A DNA stretch of 34,782 nucleotides from Phaeoceros laevis (GCA_049999765.1 JBNGIQ010006211.1:1-34782), one strand, 5' to 3'; shown: positions 1-9,359, counted from the first letter of the stretch. Notes: a model not told the origin generated them from the letters alone. Numbers and translations are program-made.

Positions 1-322
1 ACCCCTGAGCACTAGTACACCGAGTTAAGCTGCTGGTGCTCACCGTGATCCTGCCAGTCACGGTACCAAACCACCCAAAAATACTGCTCTCGTTCCCAGC
101 AAAGGTCACCGCAACAAGCTTCAGTTGGGAAAATTTCTTCTGCCTCAATGTCGACCCTTACAGCTACAGGAACCTGCTTCGAACCGATGCACCCGGTATG
201 CGTCCCTTACAACGATGTCCCTCTTTTCAACCCTTGACATAATCTCAGTGGAAGAGTGGCAGTCCCTACACATCCGCAGGTTTTTGGTTACCAGCAAAGG
301 TGTGCCGTCGGGAGTGTTCAAG

Positions 323-422
323 NNNNNNNNNNNNNNNNNNNNNNNNNNNNNNNNNNNNNNNNNNNNNNNNNNNNNNNNNNNNNNNNNNNNNNNNNNNNNN
401 NNNNNNNNNNNNNNNNNNNNNN
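323..422. other. Assembly gap (100 N)
   Basis: A run of 100 N lies inside the DYW domain of the left PPR gene. By comparison with the paralog at the right edge, about 57 codons (about 171 bp) are missing between VNKQVHTFVV and LNTPDGTP. The 100 N is therefore a placeholder length, not a measured one, and the frame change across it is uninformative. Confidence 0.95.
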
Positions 423-902
423 CCCACAACAAATGTATGCACCTGCTTGTTCACCTCAATGCCTGCCACTGCTGGTTTCTTGCTAGCTCCTGCCACCTTT
501 CTCAACCTTTCGATTCTATCTACATCCGCCCACCTATCTGCATCCGCGTACATATTGGCCATGAGCACATATGCACCGGCAGTCTGAGGATCCAGCTCAA
601 CAAGGCTGTCAAAACACCATGTTCCCCGCTCTATATCCCCATGACTCTTGCAGGCATTCAGCAATGACATTAACCCAACAGCATTATTTTCGGACCCAGC
701 TGATTTCAGCACCTTCTCTGCCTCACCTGAATGACCTGCCCGCCCAAGAAGATCAACCATGCAACTATAGTGCTCAGCTGTCGGGTTGAGGCCATGCTGT
801 TTCACCATCGCTTCAAAATAGTGTCGACCCTTACTGACCAGCCCCGCGTGACTACATGCAACAAGAAGGCAAGTAAATGTGGTGTCAATAGGCTGAACAC
901 CA

Positions 903-1520
903 GCCAGCATCATCTCTTCAAAACAGGCTGTAGCCTTGTGGCCTTCGTTGTTCCTACCATACCCATTTATCATGGCATTCCATGTTACAGCATTCCTTCT
1001 GGACAGACTGTCAAACACTTTGCGTGCATCTTCCAACTGGCCACATTTTGCATACATATTTACGAGACAAGTGCCCAGTATTATGTCACCTTCCAGCAGT
1101 TGTCTTTTCACGATCCCTGAATGCAGTTGCTTGCCCTGCTGTACAGCACCAGCACTTGCACAAGCGTTCAGGAGGCAAACATATGTAACACGGTCTGCTA
1201 AAATCAGGCCTTCCTGCTCCATCTTTGCATACAATGCAAGCGCCTCAGGACCGAGCCCATGCTCAACATACCCACTTATCATGGCATTCCATGTTACAGC
1301 ATCCTTTGCGGTCAGGCTGTCAAACACTTTGCGTGCATCTTCCAGCTGGCCACATTTTGCGTACATATTTACAAGACAAGTGCCCAGCACTATGTCACCT
1401 TCAAGCAGTTTTCTATTTACAATGCCTGAATGCAACTGCCTGCCCTGCTGTAGGGCACCAGCACTTGCACAAGCTTTCAGAAGGCAAACATACGTAACAC
1501 GGTCTGCTAAAATCAAGCCT
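903..1520 (-). repeat. 309-bp tandem duplication of a PPR triplet
   Basis: Two near-identical blocks with a period of 309 bp (103 codons) encode consecutive PPR units of the left gene. Both contain LYA.MEQEGLILADRVTYVC, ACASAGA.QQG.QLHSGIV and CLVNMYAKCGQLEDARKVFD. The length fits one P-L-S triplet. The identity is high enough to suggest recent duplication or gene conversion. The 5' neighbouring unit carries the one-base insertion that breaks the frame. Confidence 0.85.
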
Positions 1521-2723
1521 TCCTGCTCCATACTTGCATACAATGTAAGGGCCTTGGGGACCGAGCCCATGCTCAGCATACGCATTTATCATCGCATTCC
1601 ATGTTACCGCATTCCTTGTGGCCATACTGTCAAAAACCCTGCGTGCATCTTCCAATTCCCCACATTTGGCATACATGTCCACCAGGCAGGTGCAAACAAA
1701 TGAGTCGTGCTGAATGCCGCTCTCCAACACATCAGCGTGTAGCTGCCTGCCAGATTCCACATCTTCCGCTCTAGCACAAGCTTGCAGGGCAGCCACAAAA
1801 ATGTAACAATTGGGCTCCAAACTTGATCTACGCATCTTATGGTACAGTTGAATAGCCTGACTAGATTTTCCCTTTTCCGCGTGTGCAGAGATAATGGAAA
1901 ACTACATGAAGACATCAGGTTTGGCCACCCTACTGAACACCTGAATCGCCTCCTCTAACCGGCCTTGACATGCATACATGCGCAAGAGATGATTGCCCAA
2001 AAATGCATTCGACTCGTACCCAAGTTTGACAGTTAGATCATCAAGTCGACGCCCTAACACCAGATTCTTTTCAGCCCCACATCTCTGGATGACTCTGTAC
2101 AGGAGAGACGTGGACACACGAGCTTGTGCGTCCGCCAAGACGGTTACAGCGTCAACTGCTCGACTTAGCTGCCCATTCTCACATAGTTGTTCGATTACAG
2201 CCTGAGCCGTTCCGTACCCTTGGAACTCTGGCACCGTCGGAGCAGCAGCATTATGATGCAACAAGGGGTTGGATGTAGGCACAGCCGACCGTCCAAACCG
2301 CTTGTCCAAGACAGCCAGCTGCGCATCCACCCAGTCAGGCTTGTAGAAGTTGTTCAGCCAAAGGGGCTCCTTCGACTCCTTGTGTCTGATGTCGGGAGAG
2401 CGGGCCCTCTTCCTGTTCGTCCTGCAATCCCACCTCAATGTGGCGTCCAGGAAATACTGCTTCCGCAACAACTCTTGCCGCTGTCTTGCGCAGGTATTGT
2501 CCGCTATGCCTAGCTTGGCTGCTAAGCAATGGCAGGGCACGCATGTGCGGGTTGTGTAAATCCATTGCCTCGGGGGCACATTCAAACGTCGCTCCAGCTC
2601 GAGGGTATGGGCTTGCCCCCCAGCTGGTGGCGTCCAAAACCGATGATGTTGCATCCCGTTGGTAGTGCGCAATTGCAGAGATTGCAATTGCAGGGATTTT
2701 CAGCAGACCAGTCCAGTGCATGA

Positions 2724-4260
2724 TATAATAGACAGCGGTACAGTAGACTGCACCGATCGCATTTGTGAATCATCACAACAGAACTTTTGGGTATATCGTA
2801 CCTTGGAGTATGAGGGCATAACGTGATTTAGGGTTGACTGAATTCCACAGTACAAGTGGTTGCTGTTCGTTGGTTTAGCATTGAGGCACAACCGGCAATC
2901 CATCGAAGAGCGTAGCATTCAGTTGGGTTGGACACTATCGCTTCGATCGAGCTCGAGACTTGAGCATTGTCAGAACACTTTGACAATGACAGAAACTATC
3001 TGGGTAGTTTTTTCAAAAACCGGTTAGGTACTGTATAAATCCGGCTCACTTGATTTAGATGGGTGTATATACACTTGTGGACAAGGGCCACGAATTATGT
3101 CCACAATAGTGAAAGAGGACGGCATGGGAACTTAAGCTTCGTCCAAAGTCTGTTCGTTTGGGAGTCACGACCAGTAAGTGAAATCTGTACAGTACCTTAG
3201 CCCTCAATGATATGCTGATGCTTACTATATAGTGCAGCAGGTTACGCTCAGGCTAACCTGGTTGTCCTGAAGCTGGGTTCTGGCCACTCCCGCAGATGTG
3301 TCACAGAGCACATAACTTTCTCATAAAGCAGTCTCTCAAAATATGAGTCTCTCAAAGTATGAACTTGAAGAAAACCATCCAAAAAAAAAACCATAAAAAA
3401 ACCATCCAAGCTAGCACGGGGAAAGACCCGTCTCAACATGCAAGATTCAGGAGGCATAAATCACATCAACGCCTTACCATTGGGTCCATTCCCCCGAACT
3501 CAGTAACTCAGTTCTACAATGCCACCAACACGTTTTGCAGCTTAACTTCACAGTAATGTCAGTCACCAGCTGCGTCTCCTACATGGGCTGTCAGAGAATA
3601 CAACCATCATCACCATGTGCAAAGCGTGAGAAAGAACAAGAGTTTGGAAATATCTGGCCGCTTGCCAAAAGTCTCAGAGCATAGATACTAACCACTCCAC
3701 TATCTATTGTTAGCAGAAATACAAGCACCCTTAACTCCAGTCTATGCCAGTTCACAGGTCCACATGCCATGGCTTAATGTTCCTCTACACTGAATGTCTA
3801 CACATATGCTTCTGATGACAAGTGGTTGGGCAGATGCCCTGAGGTTCTGTAACAATGAAAGAGGAATTGCTTTGAGGTACCCCACCTCTAACCACTTGAC
3901 TCTTAGAAGGAAATGGTTTTGACCTGCTCACAGTATTCCGGCCATGGTCAGAAGAACTGACAATGCTCAGAATACATAGAACTGTTTCATAGGATTTTCT
4001 GCCCTATAGCAGGATAGACAAACCAATATCTGAGGGGAATACCTGCAGAACAGCATTAATCCCCACCTTCCTTGTAACGTACTTGTTCAAAGATGTTCCC
4101 AATTCTGTTTGCAATACAGAAATGCAACAACAATCAGGCAATCAGGATTTGTGTACCAAAGAAGTAAGCAGCAAACATTAACGTCTGCAAGGAATTGCAG
4201 GTCAAAGGTGCAGGTGCTAAACTAAAAACAAGCATCATTGTGCATTTTGCAACAACCTTT
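2724..4260. other. Intergenic, no gene recognised
   Basis: No reading frame here resembles a known family. It includes A-rich simple sequence around 3380-3412 (repeated AAAAACCAT units). Short frames on both strands lack domain-like composition. It lies between the 5' end of the left PPR gene and the 3' end of the KIN17 fragment. Confidence 0.6.
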
Positions 4261-4665
4261 CTAGGAAGCAACTTTGCAGATATCTTCATACTCCAACGCT
4301 GGAATGACTCGTCCATCATAATGGCCCTTCTCTATCTGGGCGGTGACTGAGTATTTGGACGTGTCTATGCCCAGCAGCCTGGCATTTGACCCTCGGTAAG
4401 CTCCGTTGACAATCCTAACAAGCCCTCCGAGATTAGGAATAACTGTCTCCAGTTCACTTTGATCGACTTTGAGAACATCTCCACTTTCCAGCATCTGTAT
4501 CTCCCCTACAAACTTGGCTTCAACTGCTCTCACGGTGCCCTTCTTTTTGTAATACTTTACTACAGCGGCAGACTTACTCATAACCTTCACCACGATTCCT
4601 TCACAAAGCCAGTAGTCCTTTCTGGCTGATCGCTCTTTCGCACGTTCCTGTCCTTTTTCTAGCTT
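4261..4665 (-). CDS. KIN17-like protein, C-terminal KOW region only
   Basis: The frame reads KLEKGQERAKERSARKDYWL and continues through CEGIVVKVMSK, VDQSELETVIP, GGLVRIVNGAYRGSNARLLG and YDGRVIPALEYEDICK to TAG at 4261-4263. This matches the C-terminal tandem SH3-like/KOW region of the nuclear DNA- and RNA-binding protein KIN17. Plant KIN17 is about 400 residues with an N-terminal zinc finger and a winged-helix-like middle domain; neither is visible upstream. There is no ATG: the frame merges into sequence 17 bp from an inverted repeat at 4684-4769. It could be the last exon of a gene whose other exons I cannot see, or a broken or retro-copied fragment. The encoded 134 residues look well conserved, with no internal stop. 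Confidence 0.75.
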   Translation of the reverse strand, partial: KLEKGQERAKERSARKDYWLCEGIVVKVMSKSAAVVKYYKKKGTVRAVEAKFVGEIQMLESGDVLKVDQSELETVIPNLGGLVRIVNGAYRGSNARLLGIDTSKYSVTAQIEKGHYDGRVIPALEYEDICKVAS

Positions 4666-4683
4666 CACTCCTTGGGAACACGA

Positions 4684-4769
4684 CCTGTCTACAGGTACGT
4701 ACAGATATATGGCCCCGTATCTGTACGTTCCTGTAGACAGGTCATATATCTGTACGTACCTGTAGACAG
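4684..4769. repeat. 26-bp perfect inverted repeat with a nested third copy
   Basis: The arm at 4684-4709 (CTGTCTACAGGTACGTACAG followed by ATATAT) is matched perfectly as its reverse complement at 4744-4769. Between them, 4718-4743 holds another reverse-complement copy with one mismatch. The DNA could fold into two alternative hairpins. It sits immediately upstream of the KIN17 frame and looks like a remnant of a small hairpin element or MITE. No target-site duplication was identified. Confidence 0.85.
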
Positions 4770-6431
4770 ATTCGAGACCTTGGCTTGCAATGAATGTCCT
4801 GATGTGGGCATTTCATCTCCAAATCTCAATTTGCTATTTTCTATTTTCTGTTTTGCGGCCTTTCATTTGCTGCAAGTGTGGTCTAGCACCCATTAAACAC
4901 CATAAATAACATCCTATCTATCTATCGTGCCTACAGCGCTACTTGAAAGAAATGCTTCCGAGAGCCTTGTATGACAATACGTTGACGATGACTAGGTAGC
5001 TGAGCAACAACGTCTACTTAGCCCAAACCACATGGGACTCCTCCCTGGACGCCCATAGTGAGGAATCCTAGGTGGTTTGGCCACAGAAGAGACATCCTCT
5101 CCATGCTCCTGGGAAGTAGGATTCTCTGTCTCTTGTAAAACCCAACTTGTTCAACCTCATGTGTCCAGCAACAATCACATGAATACATGTCGACCCTCTC
5201 CAGAAGCTCCACCTTCAGATGATACAGGCTTAGTGGCCGGGTGGCACAACTTACATGTATTTTGCTCCTGCACAAATTTCCTGAGCCATACAGATAACAT
5301 CCAGCTTCCACATGTTCCACCTCATTTTGCAAAGACCAGGTCAGGGTGCTGAAGAAAGAGGCACTTCTGCCCTTCATGGCAAGGAGATTGAGATGGATTC
5401 TGACTGCCATTACGTATGGCTCACCTTTCATTTGCTCAGAGGCCTTGCGCTGGAATGGGAAACCAAACTGAGTCAGATAAACTAGCCTTGGAGCTATTTT
5501 CGAACGAGGTATCTCTTCACGATGGGCAAGCTTAATTAAGGATCACACGGTTCTTGATCTGCACTACTTCCAAGCTGCTGCATGGTTAAAGGTCTGGGCC
5601 ACACTATGCCGCAACACTACCTGGCCCAAGCTGGACAGCCTGCTTGTCAAACTTCTTAGATCACAAACTTCCATCTTTTAGAGCCTAGATCACAAACCAA
5701 CAGGCCTACGCTCTTGACTGAAGCTGGATCATATTTTATTGAGATGATGACTCTTGTTTCAATCCTTCTCCAGGTTGCTCTACACCCTTGTTCACACGCA
5801 TTCTGTTCCCTACCTAGTCAGCCAAGTTTAACTGTCCAGCAATGTCAAGCACCCCTTGAAAATTGTCATCAAACTAGTTGGAAATGACCTCATCAACATC
5901 ATTTCCCGTGATTTCGTAGCCGTGAACCTCAATGCAAATAGACCTGAGAATATGAACAGAATGATGTAAACAAGGCTCCAGTCACCTGAGAATGTGCAGT
6001 GAAAGATACACAGGATACACAAGGTTGTAAATTGCCGGATCGATATCTTCAACCAGTTTACAGGGAACTCGTGTGCTTGCAATTTTACCAATGCTGGCTT
6101 GCCATTACAAGCAGCAGCGCTGGCAAATTGGTAGCTACAAGTCTCCAGCTCATCTTGCCAGTATTGGAAGCATCCTGTTGAGCTGTACTAGAGACAATTT
6201 TGATTGCAAATCATACGGTATCGATTCCTTCCTGCACATATACAGGAACTGCTCCTTCGAAGGGTAACCTGATCGATGCTGAGCAGATACATATCATATG
6301 GCAAGTGGTCCATATCACCACATCTGTGCACGTCAATGCTGAAGACAAGCCGTCAAAGTCGAAAAACATCCTCCAACCTGCCTAGAGCTGTAAGGTACCA
6401 CGGTAGCGCACCTTACACGTGTACATACTAT
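4770..6431. other. Intergenic, no gene recognised
   Basis: It contains a 137-codon open stretch on the minus strand (5018-5431) with no recognisable motif, and otherwise short frames. It lies between the KIN17 fragment and the stop codon of the caspase frame. The 3' UTR of the caspase gene probably falls in the right-hand part. Confidence 0.55.
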
Positions 6432-7394
6432 TTACCGCAAGAAGAAGCCTTTGGTGAGGCTGCTCACCACAATAGGACACTGCCGTACCGGTCTTATGTT
6501 TCCTTGTTTATCCTTCCAGGTATTTTTCTCGTGAAAAACCTCGTAGTTCACATTCTTGATGATGTTATACACATCTGTGGTATGGCGCTTGGAGTCGAAA
6601 GCCTCCACCAACTCATTGACAAAAGTGGTGCCTTCTACAGGATGCCTCGCAGACACCGACCCCCCAGAAGTTGAGAACGCCACCAAGGTGTCGGCAAAGT
6701 CCACATACCGACGCTCGCTACTTTCGACGGGCTGATCATACGGTGGCTGGCCGACATCGGACGGTCCAGGGTTGTCGGCTGGGGTTAGCTTGTTAAGACC
6801 CCGACATGAGTTCACAAAAAACACCTTGGGCTTGCCTCGCAACTGCTCGCATGTCCTAAAGGGTGCCAGAATTTCATCCAGCAGAATTTCGTCCTGGTCT
6901 TCGTCGACGATGTAGTGCCCCCAGGATTCGTTAGTACCTCCATGAGCATTCACAAAACATACAAAGCACTCATCGGCTGCAACGACACTATTATCAGCAA
7001 GATGTTTCAGCTCCTCCTGAAGATCCCCAGCTTTGTAGTCCACCAAGTCATACGCCTCTAACCCAAGCCTGTTGGCTAGAACTTTCAACTTCCCTCGATC
7101 TACACTGCCACCCGGTCTAGCCTCCTCCATGCTTATTATGACAGCCGCACCCCGCTTCTCCCCATCTGTTAAAATCCTGCAGGGGTAACAGTTGTCGTCC
7201 AACGATGCCAGCTCTCCATTGAGAAGACTTATTGCTGAGTCTGAACCAGCAGGTAACACGAGCTCTCCATTGAGAAGACTTATTGCTGAGTCTGAACCAG
7301 CAGGTAACACGAGACTACCGGCTTCATTCCTCACCTCCGGCCAAGAATGCCTGTAGTCAGGAAAGCTACTAATACACTTTGTTAGTTCATCAAT
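6432..7394 (-). CDS. Caspase (C14A-like) p20/p10 domain, probable C-terminal part of the ROCO gene
   Basis: This is a cysteine protease domain of caspase fold, with features of metazoan caspases rather than plant metacaspases. Numbering from the upstream limit of the open frame (7529), the first strand is RGAAVIIS (~126-133). The catalytic His is H196 in CFVCFVNAHGG and the catalytic Cys is C242 in KPKVFFVNSCRG. A ~30-residue linker precedes the small subunit: FADTLVAFSTSGG, then SARHPVEGT with the likely P1-Asp-binding Arg R295, and the end PIVVSSLTKGFFLR. Metacaspases have HYSGHG and DSCHSG instead. The frame has no ATG before S-M-E-E, after the first core strand, so it needs an upstream exon. 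The preceding same-strand sequence is the ROCO C-terminal region. The domain is complete and uninterrupted, ending at TAA 6432-6434. Confidence 0.85.
   Translation of the reverse strand: MDELTKCISSFPDYRHSWPEVRNEAGSLVLPAGSDSAISLLNGELVLPAGSDSAISLLNGELASLDDNCYPCRILTDGEKRGAAVIISMEEARPGGSVDRGKLKVLANRLGLEAYDLVDYKAGDLQEELKHLADNSVVAADECFVCFVNAHGGTNESWGHYIVDEDQDEILLDEILAPFRTCEQLRGKPKVFFVNSCRGLNKLTPADNPGPSDVGQPPYDQPVESSERRYVDFADTLVAFSTSGGSVSARHPVEGTTFVNELVEAFDSKRHTTDVYNIIKNVNYEVFHEKNTWKDKQGNIRPVRQCPIVVSSLTKGFFLR
7210..7311 (-). repeat. 51-bp in-frame tandem duplication in the caspase linker
   Basis: The 51-bp unit 7210-7260 is repeated exactly at 7261-7311. It duplicates 17 residues (VLPAGSDSAISLLNGEL) in the region N-terminal to the protease core. 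The duplication is in frame and exact, so it is recent or kept by conversion. Confidence 0.95.
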
Positions 7395-7398
7395 CTCA

Positions 7399-7470
7399 GT
7401 AGGCCTGATCCTTTCGGTAGGCCTGATCCTTTCGGTAGGCCTGATCCTTTCGGTAGGCCTGATCCTTTCG
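7399..7470 (-). repeat. 18-bp tandem repeat, four exact copies
   Basis: Unit GTAGGCCTGATCCTTTCG on the plus strand occurs four times in a row. On the minus strand it is open in all three frames: AYRKDQ in the ROCO frame and PTERIR in the caspase frame. It lies exactly where the ROCO C-terminal frame and the caspase frame overlap. It is either coding spacer or part of a small intron. Confidence 0.95.
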
Positions 7471-7485
7471 GTAGGCACAGAGTAC

Positions 7486-7791
7486 AGGGTTGACTGCTTG
7501 GAAACATGCAGGACGGATGATGGCCTCACTGAGTGTCACCCCTGGACATCCCTCCTGTGACGCACAACTTTTGCGGATGGTGCTGACAAAGTTGTCGTGA
7601 ACGAATTGCACGGTTTCTGAGTGGGGCAAGGACGACTTGACCAAGATGTCTACAAAGTAACCAGAAAAGCCACTGTACTCCACCAGAATCTCCATGCTGT
7701 TCACCCGAATGCGGAATAGGTTCTTCTCCAAACTCCATTCCACGGTTTCCTTGCCATCCCACTTTTCCAAAGCGTGCTTTCGCAACACCAC
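7486..7791 (-). CDS. ROCO C-terminal exon (post-COR region)
   Basis: The exon begins after an acceptor (TGCCTGTAG) at 7792 and continues the COR frame in phase 0: ...DGFYPRLQ joined to VVLRKHALEKWDGKETVEWS. It then reads NLFRIRVNSMEILVEYSG, FVDILVKSSL and CPGVTLSEAIIRPACFQAV. This matches the region after COR in plant ROCO proteins of the TORNADO1 type, where a C-G-V-x-L-x-E-x-I-x-R-P-x-C stretch is expected. If unspliced the frame ends at TGA 7396-7398. A 91-bp intron 7395-7485 (donor CCT/GTACTC, acceptor ACTGAG/ATT), or a 100-bp one starting at 7494, would instead fuse it in phase to the caspase. Both candidate sites are weak and the intron is not T-rich, so the fusion is inferred. Confidence 0.65.
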
Positions 7792-7952
7792 CTACAGGCA
7801 GGTACACACAAATGCATGGCCACAAGTTTGTACACAACTTTCAAGACTGACATTCGATGAAGGAATTGGTAGACTAGAGCTAGAGATAGTTCTCCCTTGG
7901 AGAGAACGCAGGCTTGCCTGCGTCAACCGGGGGGAGGGACTAGTAAGATTAC

Positions 7953-8756
7953 CTGCAGACGTGGGTAGAAGCCATCCGTGAGCATAGTTCTGTTCCGATC
8001 AGCACATTTAAGCCTCCGGCCCACATGAATAAAGCGTAGGTCCCCCTTCCAGCCAGTATACCATGTCCGAGGCCGCATGCCATTTGCAGCTTTCGAATCC
8101 TCGTCCCCAAACAGGGCTGGAAAAATGTATCCTGTCTTGGGATCCCCAGGACTTGCCTCCTAGCATAAGTCCAAGAGCATCAAGAGCTGAATGAACTGAT
8201 CCGGTTGCACACCCATTTTTGAGTCCATGCCTGAAACACTTTCCAGGGCCTCCTCCAATAAGTTGCTAAGATGCCTCTTGTTGATGAACCCGTTTCTGGG
8301 ATGATAATTGGTTCCTGGCTTGTATCTTGCTTGAGAAGAAAAGGGGTCCACGAGATTTCCAAGAACTCCATGCCCAAACCACCTAGGGTTGGTGATGATG
8401 AAATCCAGCTTGTCGTGATATATCACCTCTCCTACATCCTGCAAGTAAGCTGCTACTGGTCTCCACCCGCCTTCTTCGTAAGGAATGCCGGCTGCCTGGG
8501 ACAGAGACTTGCACATGTCTGCAAACTCCGCTGTAGACATGATCGGACTGGGCAAACCATCCAACTGTTTGACAACCTGACTACATACCTCAGGCTCAGC
8601 TTCAAGACCAGGCAGCTTGCTCTTGAACGACTCCTGGATCTCATCCACCCACTTGTTGAGGCCGTCATCCTCCACATCCCGGGCATTCACAATGCACGGG
8701 TCCTGCTGTAGGGTAATCAAGTCGCGGAACTGGGCTTCCAAGCGGGAGACAACATC
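7953..8756 (-). CDS. ROCO protein, COR domain exon (carries an in-frame TAG)
   Basis: The frame after the 34-nt interruption reads DVVSRLEAQFRDL, then YLQDVGEVIYHDKLDFIITN and PRWFGHGVLGNLVDP, which matches the COR core (late-interrupting helix, D-P-x-W-F). It continues to LLMLLDLC, TAG (8160-8162), then EASPGDPKTGYIFPALFGDE and on to TDGFYPRLQ. The reading frame is otherwise continuous on both sides of the TAG and both sides are COR-like, so the stop is a point mutation or base error rather than the end of the protein. The exon ends in CTGCAG before the donor GTAATC at 7952; the intron 7792-7952 is 161 bp. Confidence 0.7.
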
Positions 8757-8790
8757 CTCGGCACCTCGTCCACCTCGGCACCTCGTCCAC
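8757..8790 (-). repeat. Two copies of a 17-mer splitting Roc from COR
   Basis: The 17-nt unit CTCGGCACCTCGTCCAC occurs twice in tandem (8757-8773, 8774-8790). Its total of 34 nt shifts the reading frame. Removing all 34 nt joins STHK to DVVSRLEAQF in frame. On the coding strand the 34 nt begins with GT and ends with AG. Adding a third copy (51 nt) would also restore the frame. Confidence 0.9.
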
Positions 8791-9269
8791 CTTGTGCGTG
8801 CTGTAGGCGGCTAGTCTGTCCCTGTTGCTGATTACCACCACCACCGAAGGTTTGACTGCCGAGCCGGGCCTGGTGTTGGACGCAATGAATCTGAGCCAAT
8901 ACAACACCTCTTCTTCAAAGCGCTCTAGCGTCTTCACCTCGCCTGATGCAGGGACCTTTTCGTTAGGGCTTATGACAGGGCTGATGGCCAGAACAAACTG
9001 GGTGGCTGCATTGCTGGTACTGGGGAAAATGAAATGGTGCAGTGCGTGAAACTCTCTATGACCAGCGAAGTCCCACACGGAAATCCGATTGCCTGCCTCA
9101 TCTGTGAGCACATTGATGCTTATTCCGCTAGTCCGCCTGTCCAACTCCTTGTCGCGTAGTGAGGCTTGTTCACGCACTTGAGCAGCCACGCTTGTTGTTG
9201 GCCCGTCGCCGGTTGCAGGACGTTGCTGGCGCACAAGCTTGAACAAGGCTTCGCACAGAGTAGATTTCC
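8791..9269 (-). CDS. ROCO protein, Roc GTPase exon
   Basis: This is a Ras-of-complex GTPase domain. The P-loop is assembled across a 90-bp intron (9270-9359): the upstream exon ends ...EGSTRVG with phase 1, and this exon supplies GKSTLCEALF, giving G-S-T-R-V-G-K-S, an exact GxxxxGKS. Switch II is visible as ISVWDFAGHREFHALHHFIF. A G4-like element is VVVVISNRDRLAAYS. The acceptor is TTGGAGCAG/GGAAATC. The domain runs into the duplicated 17-mer and loses frame there. The length and order (LRR, Roc, COR) are those of plant ROCO proteins; cellular location is not evident. Confidence 0.8.
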
Positions 9270-9359
9270 CTGCTCCAAGTAGTAGCACAAATGTGTTAAG
9301 AAGAGTGATGCAATGTTTTTAACAGCAAGCTCCAAAATTCTTCAGAGGCCAGTCAATAC

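Larger units (their letters stand above)
145..2654 (-). pseudogene. DYW-class PPR protein, interrupted (stop, frameshift, gap)
   Basis: This is a PLS-type PPR RNA-editing factor read right to left. The frame opens at ATG 2654 with a leader containing a tryptophan-rich stretch (WLNNFYKPDWVDAQL). PPR units follow (e.g. CLVNMYAKCGQLEDARKVFD), then an E-like region and the DYW tail. Three breaks are visible. An in-frame TAG lies at 1902-1904, just after PDVFM, where PPRs usually have SWN, so TGG to TAG is likely. A one-base insertion lies in the G-rich stretch around 1550-1562, shown by comparison with the internal repeat copy about 309 bp downstream. The 100-N gap at 323-422 removes the HxE zinc motif and changes frame. 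The CxxC (CRDC) and the end CSCKGRH-stop (TGA 145-147) are present. It is either a pseudogene or a gene with base errors; homology is certain, its functional state is not. Confidence 0.85.

Noticed and set aside
936-1703. Long plus-strand open frame (255 codons)
   Set aside because: It is antisense to the PPR repeats; its repeats mirror the minus-strand motif periodicity and it has no domain of its own.
5018-5431. 137-codon minus-strand frame
   Set aside because: No recognisable motif, no supporting splice context or neighbours; composition not convincing.
6432-7394. Metacaspase as identity of the protease
   Set aside because: The His and Cys contexts (NAHGG, NSCRG) and the p10 substrate loop are of caspase type; HYSGHG and DSCHSG are absent.
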